DNA of 19,027 nucleotides from the NCBI GenBank assembly GCA_916720285.1, contig CAKAQP010000022.1, forward strand, positions 1-19,027. Direction: 5' to 3'. The notes under the pieces are model-generated. The model did no database searches. It had not been told where the DNA came from and saw nothing but the letters and a program-made list of their open reading frames with translations. Position 1 is the first letter of the stretch; each line of letters opens with the position of its first letter. Positions 7,502 to 14,472 of the stretch are shown one piece after another. A program made the translations under genes and the position numbers. The stretch is from an uncultured Lachnoanaerobaculum sp. (GTDB lineage: Bacteria > Bacillota > Clostridia > Lachnospirales > Lachnospiraceae).

Positions 7502-8983
7502 TTATCTTATAAAACTCTTTGTAAAATTATATACTGCATCATACGGAACCGCCAGATTTATATTTTGTCCCTCACTGAAACCTGCCGTACTTATTCCTAT
7601 TACCTCTCCATACATATTCAGTACCGCTCCTCCTGATGAACCCGGTGATGTAGGTGCGCTAAACTGTATCATATCCACATTATCTATATTTCTAAAGCCT
7701 GATATAATACCGTCGGAAACCGAATTGAAAAGACCCAACGGACTTCCTATTGCCACCACCTTTTGTCCTCTTACCAGACCTTCTTTCCCGTTATATAATC
7801 TCAAAGGATTTAACACTCTTGAAATTCTTATTATTGCCAGGTCCAGATGATGATGGTATTTTATAACTTCATTTGTCTCATATATTCTCTCATCATCTTC
7901 TATTCTTACCTCAAAATAATATCCACCTCTTATAACATGATTATTGGTGAGTATAAAACCGTCTCTTCCAATCATTATACCCGAACCTGTTCCAAGAAGC
8001 TTCTTACGGTTGTCAAATACAGCTATCATTACAATTGATGTTGACAGTCTTGCAAGTTCCACATAACTTAACTCTCTATCTCTGCTCACATTTACCGCAG
8101 TTATATGAGTGCTCTCTGAAGAACTTGCACCTGTATTTGTCTGATTGTTAGCCGGTGTGACTACAGGTGAAACACTAACTGCTTTAGTTTTGGAATCTCT
8201 GTCTTTTCTTCTGGTAGATGCCAGACTTATGGTCACCATTTTTCTCTCGTCCCCCGTATTTACCGGTGCGGCGTTCATTCCGTTCGCTCCGATATCGGTA
8301 GGCTGTTGTATCTGATGATTTTCTGCAGGTTCATCCGGTTCATATATCATCTTACCCTCATAAAAATCACCAAGCTTTTTTGTGTAGTAATATTCATCCA
8401 TTACAGAGATATCTTTTGAGTACTGCAGCAGGCATACATCCATACCGAGTAAATTAAGAAAAATAAAAAAATAGATTTCCGATTCCTTTTGTATATTCTC
8501 CGCTACTACCTTTATATTCTTATCTCCGTTTATTTTGATATCCGAAAAATTATCTTCAAGCCAATATAAGAGCTTTACCATTATATTTTTTTCTATTGTA
8601 TCTGAGATATTCTTCTTATGCTTTTTCAGGAGTTTTTGCATTTCCTTTACCGCTTCAATAAGCTCATTTTCGCTTATATTATTTTGTTTTACTAAAGCCG
8701 TATCAAAATGACCTGTGGATATAAAAGCTTCATAATTTCTCTTTTGCTTTGTACAATCACTCTTTATATCCAACGAGTCAATATATTTATAGTATATCCT
8801 TCCCTGCTTCATCTCGGATTTCAGATATTTTCTAAGTTCATTTATTTCCTTATTTGTATTTGTATCCGCACCTGTAAACTTTACCATGTAGGTGTTTCTT
8901 ATTTCACCTGCTCTGTTACCCCTTACTCTTCCAAACTCTGTAATACTGTTTATATTTATAGGATTCAATCTGTATTTTGGCAT
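7502..8983 (-). CDS. Trypsin-like (HtrA-type) serine protease with N-terminal YceG-like repeat
   Basis: 493 residues, first gene of the ter operon. The C-terminal domain (about 310-493) is a chymotrypsin-fold protease with a complete triad: H349 in TNNHV, D381 in HHLDLA, S450 in PGSSGGAV; AIGSPLG at 411-417 is also typical of HtrA/DegP proteases. There is no PDZ domain, signal peptide or membrane segment, so unlike most HtrA proteins it is probably cytosolic. The N-terminal part (about 32-215) resembles the repeat unit of the neighbouring YceG-like protein (YMVKFTGAD; VKLLYWLEDNF; FLNLLGMDVCLLQYSKD followed by DEYYYTKKLGD). A low-complexity Ser/Thr/Asn/Gln-rich linker (about 216-305) joins the two. 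GGAG precedes the ATG. The protease assignment is firm; the N-terminal relationship is judged by eye. The substrate is unknown. Confidence 0.92.
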   Translation of the reverse strand: MPKYRLNPININSITEFGRVRGNRAGEIRNTYMVKFTGADTNTNKEINELRKYLKSEMKQGRIYYKYIDSLDIKSDCTKQKRNYEAFISTGHFDTALVKQNNISENELIEAVKEMQKLLKKHKKNISDTIEKNIMVKLLYWLEDNFSDIKINGDKNIKVVAENIQKESEIYFFIFLNLLGMDVCLLQYSKDISVMDEYYYTKKLGDFYEGKMIYEPDEPAENHQIQQPTDIGANGMNAAPVNTGDERKMVTISLASTRRKDRDSKTKAVSVSPVVTPANNQTNTGASSSESTHITAVNVSRDRELSYVELARLSTSIVMIAVFDNRKKLLGTGSGIMIGRDGFILTNNHVIRGGYYFEVRIEDDERIYETNEVIKYHHHLDLAIIRISRVLNPLRLYNGKEGLVRGQKVVAIGSPLGLFNSVSDGIISGFRNIDNVDMIQFSAPTSPGSSGGAVLNMYGEVIGISTAGFSEGQNINLAVPYDAVYNFTKSFIR

Positions 8984-9006
8984 ACTTGCTCCATTAAAAT
9001 CTGTCT

Positions 9007-9035
9007 TTCTTTTATTATATATTATATGGTATAAT
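9007..9035 (+). promoter_or_regulatory. Candidate promoter of the C-C lyase gene, overlapping the divergent one
   Basis: A perfect -10 TATAAT lies at 9030-9035, about 60 bp before the lyase ATG. The -35 position (9007-9012, TTCTTT) is poor. The element interleaves with the opposite promoter, so the two directions may compete or share an activator. Confidence 0.4.
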
Positions 9036-9043
9036 TATATCAA
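9014..9043 (-). promoter_or_regulatory. Promoter of the protease-yceG-telA-terD operon
   Basis: On the minus strand, -35 TTGATA (9038-9043) and -10 TATAAT (9014-9019) are separated by 18 bp. Transcription would start near 9007, leaving a leader of about 24 nt that contains the GGAG of the protease gene. It overlaps the candidate plus-strand promoter of the lyase gene. Confidence 0.6.
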
Positions 9044-9095
9044 TATTAGCGAAAAATATAAGCCTATATTCAATATTTTTTGACAGGGGTTGGTC

Positions 9096-10055
9096 ATGAA
9101 AGATTCCAGTATTTACTATAGCGTGGGCGCACTGCTTTATACCGATGCAAATAACACGGGTATTATAGACGATATAATGCTTGAAAGATTTAATATTCCA
9201 TTTTCTTTAGCTTTTTCATTTGACATGGCAAGCAATGATGCCGAAGCGGATAAAGCTGAGAATATACTTATAAAGACCTTGGATAAACTGTTTGTTTCAA
9301 AAAAAGAGAGAGAGTTCTATATACCCAAACTGTTTATAAAAGTGCTTTCCACCTCACATATAGCCCATTTATATAAAAAATTCGGCAGCTTACTGGATAT
9401 GATTACCGGCTTTATTTTACCCGACTTTTCCGTATCAAATGCCGATATATATATTTATGAAATGCAAAGAATAAATTCGGTACTTTCCACTCCTGTGTAT
9501 ATATTACCTGAGCTTGATTGTGTATCGCTTCTTGACCTTCGAAACAGATATAACTATCTGTATGCAATTAAGGAAAAACTTGCCACCTATGAGGACTATG
9601 TTTTAAATATTCTGGTTGCGGCAGGCAGTATACTAAATATGCTCTGCGTCAGGCACAGAGTTGATGAAAGCATATATCAAAGCGGTCCGGTTGCAGGACT
9701 TCTGTCCGACATTGTTTCCACTCTTTCAAGTGATTACATAATATCGGCACCTGCCTATGAATACTATGCGGGTATCGGCTGGCAGGAAGGTCTGGGCAAG
9801 GAAATTGAGCTTGATAAATTAAACGGCTTTGTAGGTAAAACCGTTGTTCATCCGAAGCAGATACTTGTGATAAACGATGCCTATAAGGTTCCAAGTATTG
9901 ACTATGATGATGCTTTGAGTGTACTTGATGACAAGAAGATGTATCGTTCCTGTCCGAATGTTAACAATACCAGAATAAATGAACCGAAGATTCATTACAG
10001 TTGGGCAATGGAAGTTATCTTACTTGCACAGTACTTCGGTGTGAAAAAATATTAA
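9096..10055 (+). CDS. CitE/HpcH-like TIM-barrel C-C bond lyase of the Ter biosynthetic module
   Basis: 319-residue protein resembling the citrate-lyase-beta/HpcH aldolase superfamily (C-C_Bond_Lyase type found beside TerD genes). These enzymes make or break a C-C bond, usually with a divalent metal and a CoA-ester or oxo-acid; the substrate here is unknown. The best evidence is FVGKTVVHPKQILVINDAYKV at 245-265, close to the CitE C-terminal signature G-K-x-x-I-H-P-x-Q. LPELD at 137-141 could carry the metal-binding Glu of the barrel, and GFILPDFS at 105-112 another strand end. The ATG at 9096 follows AGGGG; the TTG 6 nt upstream is less likely. It is divergent from the protease operon and convergent with the PRTase genes, its usual partners in Ter modules. 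Superfamily is fairly sure, reaction is inference. Confidence 0.82.
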   Translation: MKDSSIYYSVGALLYTDANNTGIIDDIMLERFNIPFSLAFSFDMASNDAEADKAENILIKTLDKLFVSKKEREFYIPKLFIKVLSTSHIAHLYKKFGSLLDMITGFILPDFSVSNADIYIYEMQRINSVLSTPVYILPELDCVSLLDLRNRYNYLYAIKEKLATYEDYVLNILVAAGSILNMLCVRHRVDESIYQSGPVAGLLSDIVSTLSSDYIISAPAYEYYAGIGWQEGLGKEIELDKLNGFVGKTVVHPKQILVINDAYKVPSIDYDDALSVLDDKKMYRSCPNVNNTRINEPKIHYSWAMEVILLAQYFGVKKY

Positions 10056-10090
10056 AAAATGTGTGAGTCTTTCCCACTCACACATTTTTT
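10054..10090. terminator. Bidirectional intrinsic terminator between convergent genes
   Basis: A perfect 15-bp inverted repeat (arms 10054-10068 and 10076-10090) with a 7-nt loop carries six A at one end and six T at the other, so it works as a terminator in both directions. It overlaps the lyase stop codon on one side and the stop codon of the PELOTA-domain gene on the other. Confidence 0.92.
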
Positions 10091-11135
10091 AAATGTCCTT
10101 CATTTTCTTTATTATTCCCATGCATTTATAATTATTTAAGCATGTATATTCTATTTCACTTTCTCTTTCACCGGCAAGCTTTATTATATGTCTAAGCTCT
10201 TTATCATTTTTATATCTTTCATCTATAAGTATCTTCCACGGAACTCTTCTAAGAAGCACTCTTGTAGTCTCACCTATCCCCGGTTTTATAAGGTTTATAT
10301 CCTTTATACCGTATTTTTCCGCCTGCTTTTTTACTTCAATAATTCCTCTTGTGCCTCTGACGCTATCGTCCTTTACTTCTTTTTTAAAAAGCTTTTCTAT
10401 ATTCTCAATGAAGTGATAGCTCAAATCATTTTCTTCATATTCCTTATAGTAAACCGCACCGTGAAAATCATCTTTACCTATTATATCATATCTAAGAAAA
10501 GTCCTGCTTACCAGTCCGCATACCGTAGCATTAAGTGCGGAGCTTGGAATAAAGATGTCATCATAAGTGCCTGCCAGTTCCGTCTCACCTGCGGGATCCG
10601 ATACCACTGCCAGTTCCTCAGATACCCCCTCATAATTTTCACAGGCTGTTTTTAATTCCTTAAGTATTGCGCCCTTACCTATCCAACCGTCTACAAAGAG
10701 AATATCTTTTGCCTTGTGACGTGCAAGTATATACTTCATAGCATTATCATCAATGCCCCTGTCTCTTATTATTGAAACGGAATAATGTGCCACATCGGTT
10801 TCATACTTCCATTTTATATATCTTTTAAGCAGTACTCCTATCGGAGTACCGGCTCTTGCCAGAGAGACCAAAACCACATCTTTCCCTCTTTTTTCGATAA
10901 CTTTATCTGCCAAAGATGCAAGAGCATCCGCCATTTTCTGTCCGAAAACCTTAAATGAATCAAAGTATATTTTCATATACTCCTCTGTAGGTATATACTC
11001 TATCGGCAGCATTTCACTGTAATGCATTCCTGATTGTATAAGCCTTTCCCTTTCCACACTTGGCAGAGGCTCTACAAGTCCTGTAACATCCTTTAAGAGA
11101 AAAATGACATCACTTTCTTTGTAACTACTCTTCAT
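10089..11135 (-). CDS. PRTase-like protein with C-terminal PELOTA domain (StiP/PRTase_1 family)
   Basis: 348 residues. The N-terminal two-thirds resembles the phosphoribosyltransferase-like family of Ter modules (Pfam PRTase_1; some databases call these 'cysteine protease StiP family'). Strand-loop elements seen: VVLVSLARAGTPIGVLL at 87-103, HYSVSIIRDRGID at 117-129, and DILFVDGWIGKGAILKEL at 144-161. The last sits where PRTases have their PRPP loop, but reads VDGWIGKGA rather than the acidic DDxxTTG form. The C-terminal 65 residues (about 280-345, with KPGIGETTRVLLRR and IEYTCLNNYKCMGII) match the PELOTA-type RNA-binding-like domain. The ATG follows AGGTGGG and overlaps the upstream gene by 11 bp, so the two PRTase genes are translationally coupled. 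The proposed role is making a ribosylated (nucleoside-like) metabolite; protease activity is doubtful from this sequence. Confidence 0.85.
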   Translation of the reverse strand: MKSSYKESDVIFLLKDVTGLVEPLPSVERERLIQSGMHYSEMLPIEYIPTEEYMKIYFDSFKVFGQKMADALASLADKVIEKRGKDVVLVSLARAGTPIGVLLKRYIKWKYETDVAHYSVSIIRDRGIDDNAMKYILARHKAKDILFVDGWIGKGAILKELKTACENYEGVSEELAVVSDPAGETELAGTYDDIFIPSSALNATVCGLVSRTFLRYDIIGKDDFHGAVYYKEYEENDLSYHFIENIEKLFKKEVKDDSVRGTRGIIEVKKQAEKYGIKDINLIKPGIGETTRVLLRRVPWKILIDERYKNDKELRHIIKLAGERESEIEYTCLNNYKCMGIIKKMKDI

Positions 11136-12231
11136 TATCCCACCTGATCAAATATATATTTTTATTTCCTGAAAGTCTGATTGCCTCCAGGATATCAGCT
11201 TCTCCTTCAACATCTTTTCCGTCTGTAACAAGAAAGAATATATCCGAATCTTTCAAATCGTATATATAGGTCTGTCTGTTTTTATCATATATACTTCTGA
11301 CCTCATATCTGGTATGAAGAGGGTAATTCTCCAACTTTGATACCTCAATAGGACTTCTTGTGGATGAGTGCACATATACATCTGCGTCTGAAACAGTATC
11401 TATATACTCTGCCAGTTTTATCGGGACATAGATAAATTCTTCAGTCCCAAGTACAGTAACTGTCTTTTTATCTTTCAACAATTCTTTAAGACCTAACTTT
11501 TCTTCCAGGAAATCTCCAAGCCTCTCCGTCTCGGTATCCAGATCCCTTATATTTAAAAGCCTTCTGGTCCTGATATCCGTCTTAAAATTAATTATTTTAA
11601 CATCATCATTTCTTGGTGTAGAGTTGATTGTGTACACATCACCATTGGTCAAAGTATCAACCACTTCATCTTCAAAGCCTTCTTTATCTATATCCCTTAT
11701 ATAGACTATATCCACATTCTTTTCTTTAAAGAATTTTCTTCTTTCCTCTGATAATGTGTTTGTAAGAGGAGCTATGGCATATTTTTTTCCGCCTTTAAAT
11801 ATTCTCTCTATCTCCTCTATACAATGCCATATAGTATTTCCTGTTGTGATCTCATCTTCAACAAATACTATTCTGTCTACTTGATTATATATCTTTTCCA
11901 TATCTGCAAGTACCAGTCTTTGCTCCATAGCATGACTATGTGCCTCTGTAAAATGTATATACTCATTTTGTACACATATATTTTCTCTGGTTGTTTGCAT
12001 GAAAAAAGCTCCCGCACTGCTTGCAAGAGTAGCTCCTATCGCTATTGCAGTCTCCGCAAATCCTATTACAAGTGAATTCTTTAAAATTTCACTTGATAAA
12101 TTTGCAAGAGTGTCATACTCATTTTTCACATCCCCGATCAATGCAATCTTATGCTTTCCCTGATTTGCATTAATTATCAAATAGCCTCTCTTATTATTAT
12201 TAAGACGTTTTGCAAGGCTTATTTTATCCAT
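11125..12231 (-). CDS. Phosphoribosyltransferase with C-terminal TRSP domain
   Basis: 368-residue protein of the PRTase_2 plus TRSP architecture found in TerD neighbourhoods. The PRPP-binding loop is intact: IVFVEDEITTGNT at 121-133. GFAETAIAIG at 57-66 is another core loop. The C-terminal domain carries the motif that names it, T291-R292-S293-P294 in HSSTRSPIE. It should transfer a ribose-5-phosphate from PRPP to an unknown base-like acceptor in the cytosol. The ATG at 12231 has AGGTGG at correct spacing. An in-frame GTG at 12273 would lie inside an RNA hairpin and an ATG at 12249 has no good Shine-Dalgarno sequence, so both are rejected. It is followed by an 11-bp overlap with the PELOTA-domain gene and preceded by the GNAT gene (65-bp gap holding the hairpin). 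Confidence 0.9.
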   Translation of the reverse strand: MDKISLAKRLNNNKRGYLIINANQGKHKIALIGDVKNEYDTLANLSSEILKNSLVIGFAETAIAIGATLASSAGAFFMQTTRENICVQNEYIHFTEAHSHAMEQRLVLADMEKIYNQVDRIVFVEDEITTGNTIWHCIEEIERIFKGGKKYAIAPLTNTLSEERRKFFKEKNVDIVYIRDIDKEGFEDEVVDTLTNGDVYTINSTPRNDDVKIINFKTDIRTRRLLNIRDLDTETERLGDFLEEKLGLKELLKDKKTVTVLGTEEFIYVPIKLAEYIDTVSDADVYVHSSTRSPIEVSKLENYPLHTRYEVRSIYDKNRQTYIYDLKDSDIFFLVTDGKDVEGEADILEAIRLSGNKNIYLIRWDNEE

Positions 12232-12250
12232 ACTACCACCTTTTGACATA

Positions 12251-12282
12251 AATATAGGAGTGACTTTCGCCACCCCTATATT
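12251..12282 (-). promoter_or_regulatory. Strand-specific RNA hairpin with GAAA tetraloop in the GNAT-PRTase gap
   Basis: Minus-strand RNA forms a 14-bp stem closed by C-GAAA-G, a stable GNRA tetraloop. Two pairs are G-U, which would be A-C mismatches in plus-strand RNA, so the structure belongs to the minus transcript. It starts 14 nt after the GNAT stop. No proper U-tract follows (AUAUUUAUGUC), so it looks more like an mRNA-stabilising or processing element, or a partial terminator, than a full terminator. Confidence 0.65.
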
Positions 12283-12296
12283 CTATAACTTTTTAC

Positions 12297-13079
12297 TTAA
12301 ATTTCATCCTCTGTATTATAAATTTGGTATACCTGATATTCTTTTATAAATTCAAATCCAAGTCTTGAGGCCAACTCTACAGAGTGCTGATTTCTAACAT
12401 CTATATAAGGATTTATATTTTTATCTTCCAGATAAAGTGAAACATTTGATGCTGCCGTGAGCGCAAGGTTTCTCCTCCTGTATTCAGGATTTGTAGCAAA
12501 TACCAGCTCCATAAACTCGTCGCCATATGCTCTACCCACACAACCGCTTAATGCGACTCCGTCTTTATATACCATATATCCTGTCGCATCTTTGGCAAAT
12601 TCATCTCTGTTATCAAAACATGCAGCAAAATCTTCGCTCCACATATCCTTTAACAAGGCATCATAATCATCCGGTCTGACATTATCAATATTCAAACCTT
12701 CCTCAAGCGCTCCGTTTAACTCTTCCAACAGTGCTCTGTTCTCAACACCTTTAAAAGCCAAAAGATATCTTGAGAAATTTCTATATCTGCAATCTATATT
12801 TTCTACAAGCCAGTCTATCCAAGACTCTGAAGTTGGAATTATATAAGCCCCCTCTCCATGCCTTGCAATAGTTCCCCACAAAGAAACCGCTCTGTCCTTC
12901 TTTGGAGTAACTCCTACTATATACATATAGTGATATGCCTTTATAACACAGTATGATGCTGTGCCTGTGGCCGGTATCCATACTCTTCCGCATTTGCCGG
13001 CAAGTGCAAGCCTGACCAATATATCATCTGTTGCCAATTCAGACAGACCTTCCCTCTCATTTAAACCAAGTTCAATCAT
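12297..13079 (-). CDS. GNAT family acetyltransferase
   Basis: 260-residue protein whose C-terminal half is a GNAT fold (similar to Pfam GNAT_acetyltran). The acetyl-CoA pyrophosphate-loop region is NPEYRRRNLALTAAS at 197-211, followed by PYIDVRNQHSVELASRLGF at 224-242, the typical strand-helix end of GNAT proteins (N..S..LA..LGF). The N-terminal half (1-130) has no domain I can name, as is usual for this two-part family. GAGGAAAGG precedes the ATG. It is the first gene of the unit that continues into the two PRTase genes, so it may acetylate a substrate or product of that pathway. This is inference: such GNATs also occur as stand-alone genes. Its own promoter lies somewhere in 13080-13195, where I see only weak elements. 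Confidence 0.85.
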   Translation of the reverse strand: MIELGLNEREGLSELATDDILVRLALAGKCGRVWIPATGTASYCVIKAYHYMYIVGVTPKKDRAVSLWGTIARHGEGAYIIPTSESWIDWLVENIDCRYRNFSRYLLAFKGVENRALLEELNGALEEGLNIDNVRPDDYDALLKDMWSEDFAACFDNRDEFAKDATGYMVYKDGVALSGCVGRAYGDEFMELVFATNPEYRRRNLALTAASNVSLYLEDKNINPYIDVRNQHSVELASRLGFEFIKEYQVYQIYNTEDEI

Positions 13080-13196
13080 AACCTTTCCTCGCCTACTCTT
13101 TCTTTTTATCTTTCATAAGCATAGTTTAACACAAAGAATTGGTTAATACTACAATAACATGAATAAAAGTACGAATGTCTTTCTTAAATTTATACG

Positions 13197-13233
13197 AAAA
13201 AGGCTACCCAAAGATGTTTCACAATGGGTAGCC
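13197..13233 (-). terminator. Intrinsic terminator of the NlpC/P60 gene
   Basis: On the minus strand GGCTACCCA pairs with TGGGTAGCC over 9 bp and is followed directly by TTTTT (13197-13201). It starts 22 bp after the stop of the hydrolase gene and separates it from the GNAT/PRTase unit. Confidence 0.9.
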
Positions 13234-13254
13234 GCTTATTTGTTATTGTAAATA

Positions 13255-14028
13255 TTAGTCTATAAAACTAGCCATACGAATTATAGGTCTGTAATTATAG
13301 TTTGAAATAATTATTCCTGTTCTTGATGATGAAGCATGTACTATTTTACCGTCTCCGATATACATAGCAACATGGCTTACAGATCTTCCTGAACCGTAGA
13401 AAAGAAGATCTCCCGGCTGAAGCTGATCTGCGCTTGCAACTGTTCTACCTCTTGTTGCCTGCTCTGAAGATGTTCTTGGGAGTGAAACACCTGCAGCGTT
13501 TGCAAGAATATATCTTACAAATCCTGAGCAATCTGCACCTATATAAGGATTTGTTCCTCCGTAGATATATCTACCGCCTACAAAAGTCTTTGCAAAGTTT
13601 GCAATCTCTTCTCTCTTATTTGCAGCTGTAGCCTGAACTATGCTCTTTGTTGCTGAAGCGGCAGCCTCTTCCACTGAATCCATCTCATCTATAGAAGTAT
13701 CTCCATCCTTTATAGAAATATACCCTTCTACATCATTATATGAAACTTTTGCATATCCGCCACCCATATCTTCAAGTATCTGGAAAACGTCACCCTTATT
13801 TGCCTTACCTATTGTATCGTTTGATGTCATACTCTTATATATATCAAGTGTATTAGCCTGTACTGTAACTATATATGTACCGCTTTTAAGAGCCGGTCCT
13901 CTCATCACTTCCTCATGAAAATTTGCAACCTTTCTAACTGATGTTGTTGCAAAAGATGTAACAGGTGAAAGTGTGCTGACAGTTATTGCTGATAATATTC
14001 CAATTATAATTCTTCTTGTGTTCTTCAT
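13255..14028 (-). CDS. Secreted SH3b-NlpC/P60 peptidoglycan endopeptidase
   Basis: 257-residue cell-wall hydrolase that probably cuts peptide stems of peptidoglycan, most likely gamma-D-Glu-diamino-acid bonds. Domain order: Sec signal peptide (basic MKNTRR, hydrophobic 7-22, likely cut after SFA at about 27), one SH3b domain (about 52-107, with GYISIKDGD at its end), an Ala-rich linker, and the NlpC/P60 domain (about 140-257). The catalytic residues are present: C167 in GADCSGF, H219 in SVSHVAMYIG, H231 in KIVHASS. AAGGAG lies upstream of the ATG. The gene stands alone between two terminators. A direct repeat of WalR/PhoB type lies about 85 bp upstream, which fits the known control of such hydrolases by WalR in other Firmicutes; presence of WalR in this organism is not shown here. 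Confidence 0.95.
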   Translation of the reverse strand: MKNTRRIIIGILSAITVSTLSPVTSFATTSVRKVANFHEEVMRGPALKSGTYIVTVQANTLDIYKSMTSNDTIGKANKGDVFQILEDMGGGYAKVSYNDVEGYISIKDGDTSIDEMDSVEEAAASATKSIVQATAANKREEIANFAKTFVGGRYIYGGTNPYIGADCSGFVRYILANAAGVSLPRTSSEQATRGRTVASADQLQPGDLLFYGSGRSVSHVAMYIGDGKIVHASSSRTGIIISNYNYRPIIRMASFID

Positions 14029-14110
14029 TTTCGGCTCCTTAAATTCTCTTCTATAGTAAACCCGGTCCGTCCGGCATTTAAATCTCTAATAATTACAAAC
14101 GATTTGTGTT

Positions 14111-14127
14111 TGTTAAGTAAATGTTAC
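14111..14127. promoter_or_regulatory. WalR/PhoB-type direct repeat upstream of the NlpC/P60 gene
   Basis: Plus strand TGTTAA-GTAAA-TGTTAC, two half-sites with a 5-bp gap. It matches TGTWAH-N5-TGTWAH exactly and, read on the minus strand, nearly matches the PhoP/PhoB style TTAACA repeats. A -10-like TGTAAT (minus strand, 14092-14097) lies 13 bp downstream, so the box may replace a -35 element. Consensus matching by eye only. Confidence 0.45.
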
Positions 14128-14213
14128 GAAACTTAGTATAAACTCACTAAGAGAATATGTCAAGCTTTTTATTCAATCTTTAATATCTTTTTCCTATACC
14201 TTTTTATAATGGC

Positions 14214-14254
14214 AAAAAGGTTATAAATACCATGTAAACATCGTATTTATAACC
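14214..14254 (-). terminator. Intrinsic terminator downstream of the HAAS/DUF1700 gene
   Basis: Perfect 12-bp inverted repeat (14219-14230 and 14243-14254) with a 12-nt loop, followed on the minus strand by TTTTTGCC. It lies 218 bp after the nearest upstream stop codon, an unusually long distance; it may terminate that mRNA or a separate small RNA. Confidence 0.85.
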
Positions 14255-14472
14255 CTTATTTGTTAATCTCTTACAAGTTTTATCCTATAAAAGTCCATTT
14301 TGAAGTTTTTAAAATCTATCAAAGTTGTTAAGAAGTCATTATTCACTTGAAATAAATATTTATATTTTTTGTTTTTTATCTACTATAACAAAGATAATGC
14401 AGATTTTCCAAAGTGACTTTTAGGTTTTGATTTTATTTCAAAAATTAATTTTTGTAACACTTTTGTAACAAC
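14255..14472. other. Very AT-rich non-coding stretch with a possible small-RNA promoter
   Basis: No ORF with a ribosome binding site is seen on either strand. On the minus strand TTGGAA (14406-14411), an 18-bp spacer and TATAGT (14382-14387) could form a promoter; a transcript from about 14375 to the terminator at 14214 would be near 160 nt. Otherwise this would be the long 3' UTR of the DUF1700 gene. The stretch 14029-14210 holds only the leader of the NlpC/P60 gene and one regulatory repeat. Confidence 0.35.
14453..14469. promoter_or_regulatory. Second WalR/PhoB-type direct repeat
   Basis: Plus strand TGTAAC-ACTTT-TGTAAC, a perfect repeat with an 11-bp period and an exact match to TGTWAH-N5-TGTWAH. 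It begins 4 bp beyond the DUF1700 stop codon and lies about 42 bp upstream of the candidate minus-strand promoter at 14382-14411. By eye only. Confidence 0.4.

Noticed and set aside
10089..11135. Cysteine protease reading of the StiP-type protein
   Set aside because: Cys residues are few and none sits in a recognisable Cys-His protease motif; strand-loop pattern and gene context favour a PRTase-like fold.
12232..12273. Longer GTG or ATG starts for the TRSP-domain PRTase
   Set aside because: The GTG lies inside the GAAA hairpin; AGGTGG sits correctly only before the ATG at 12231.
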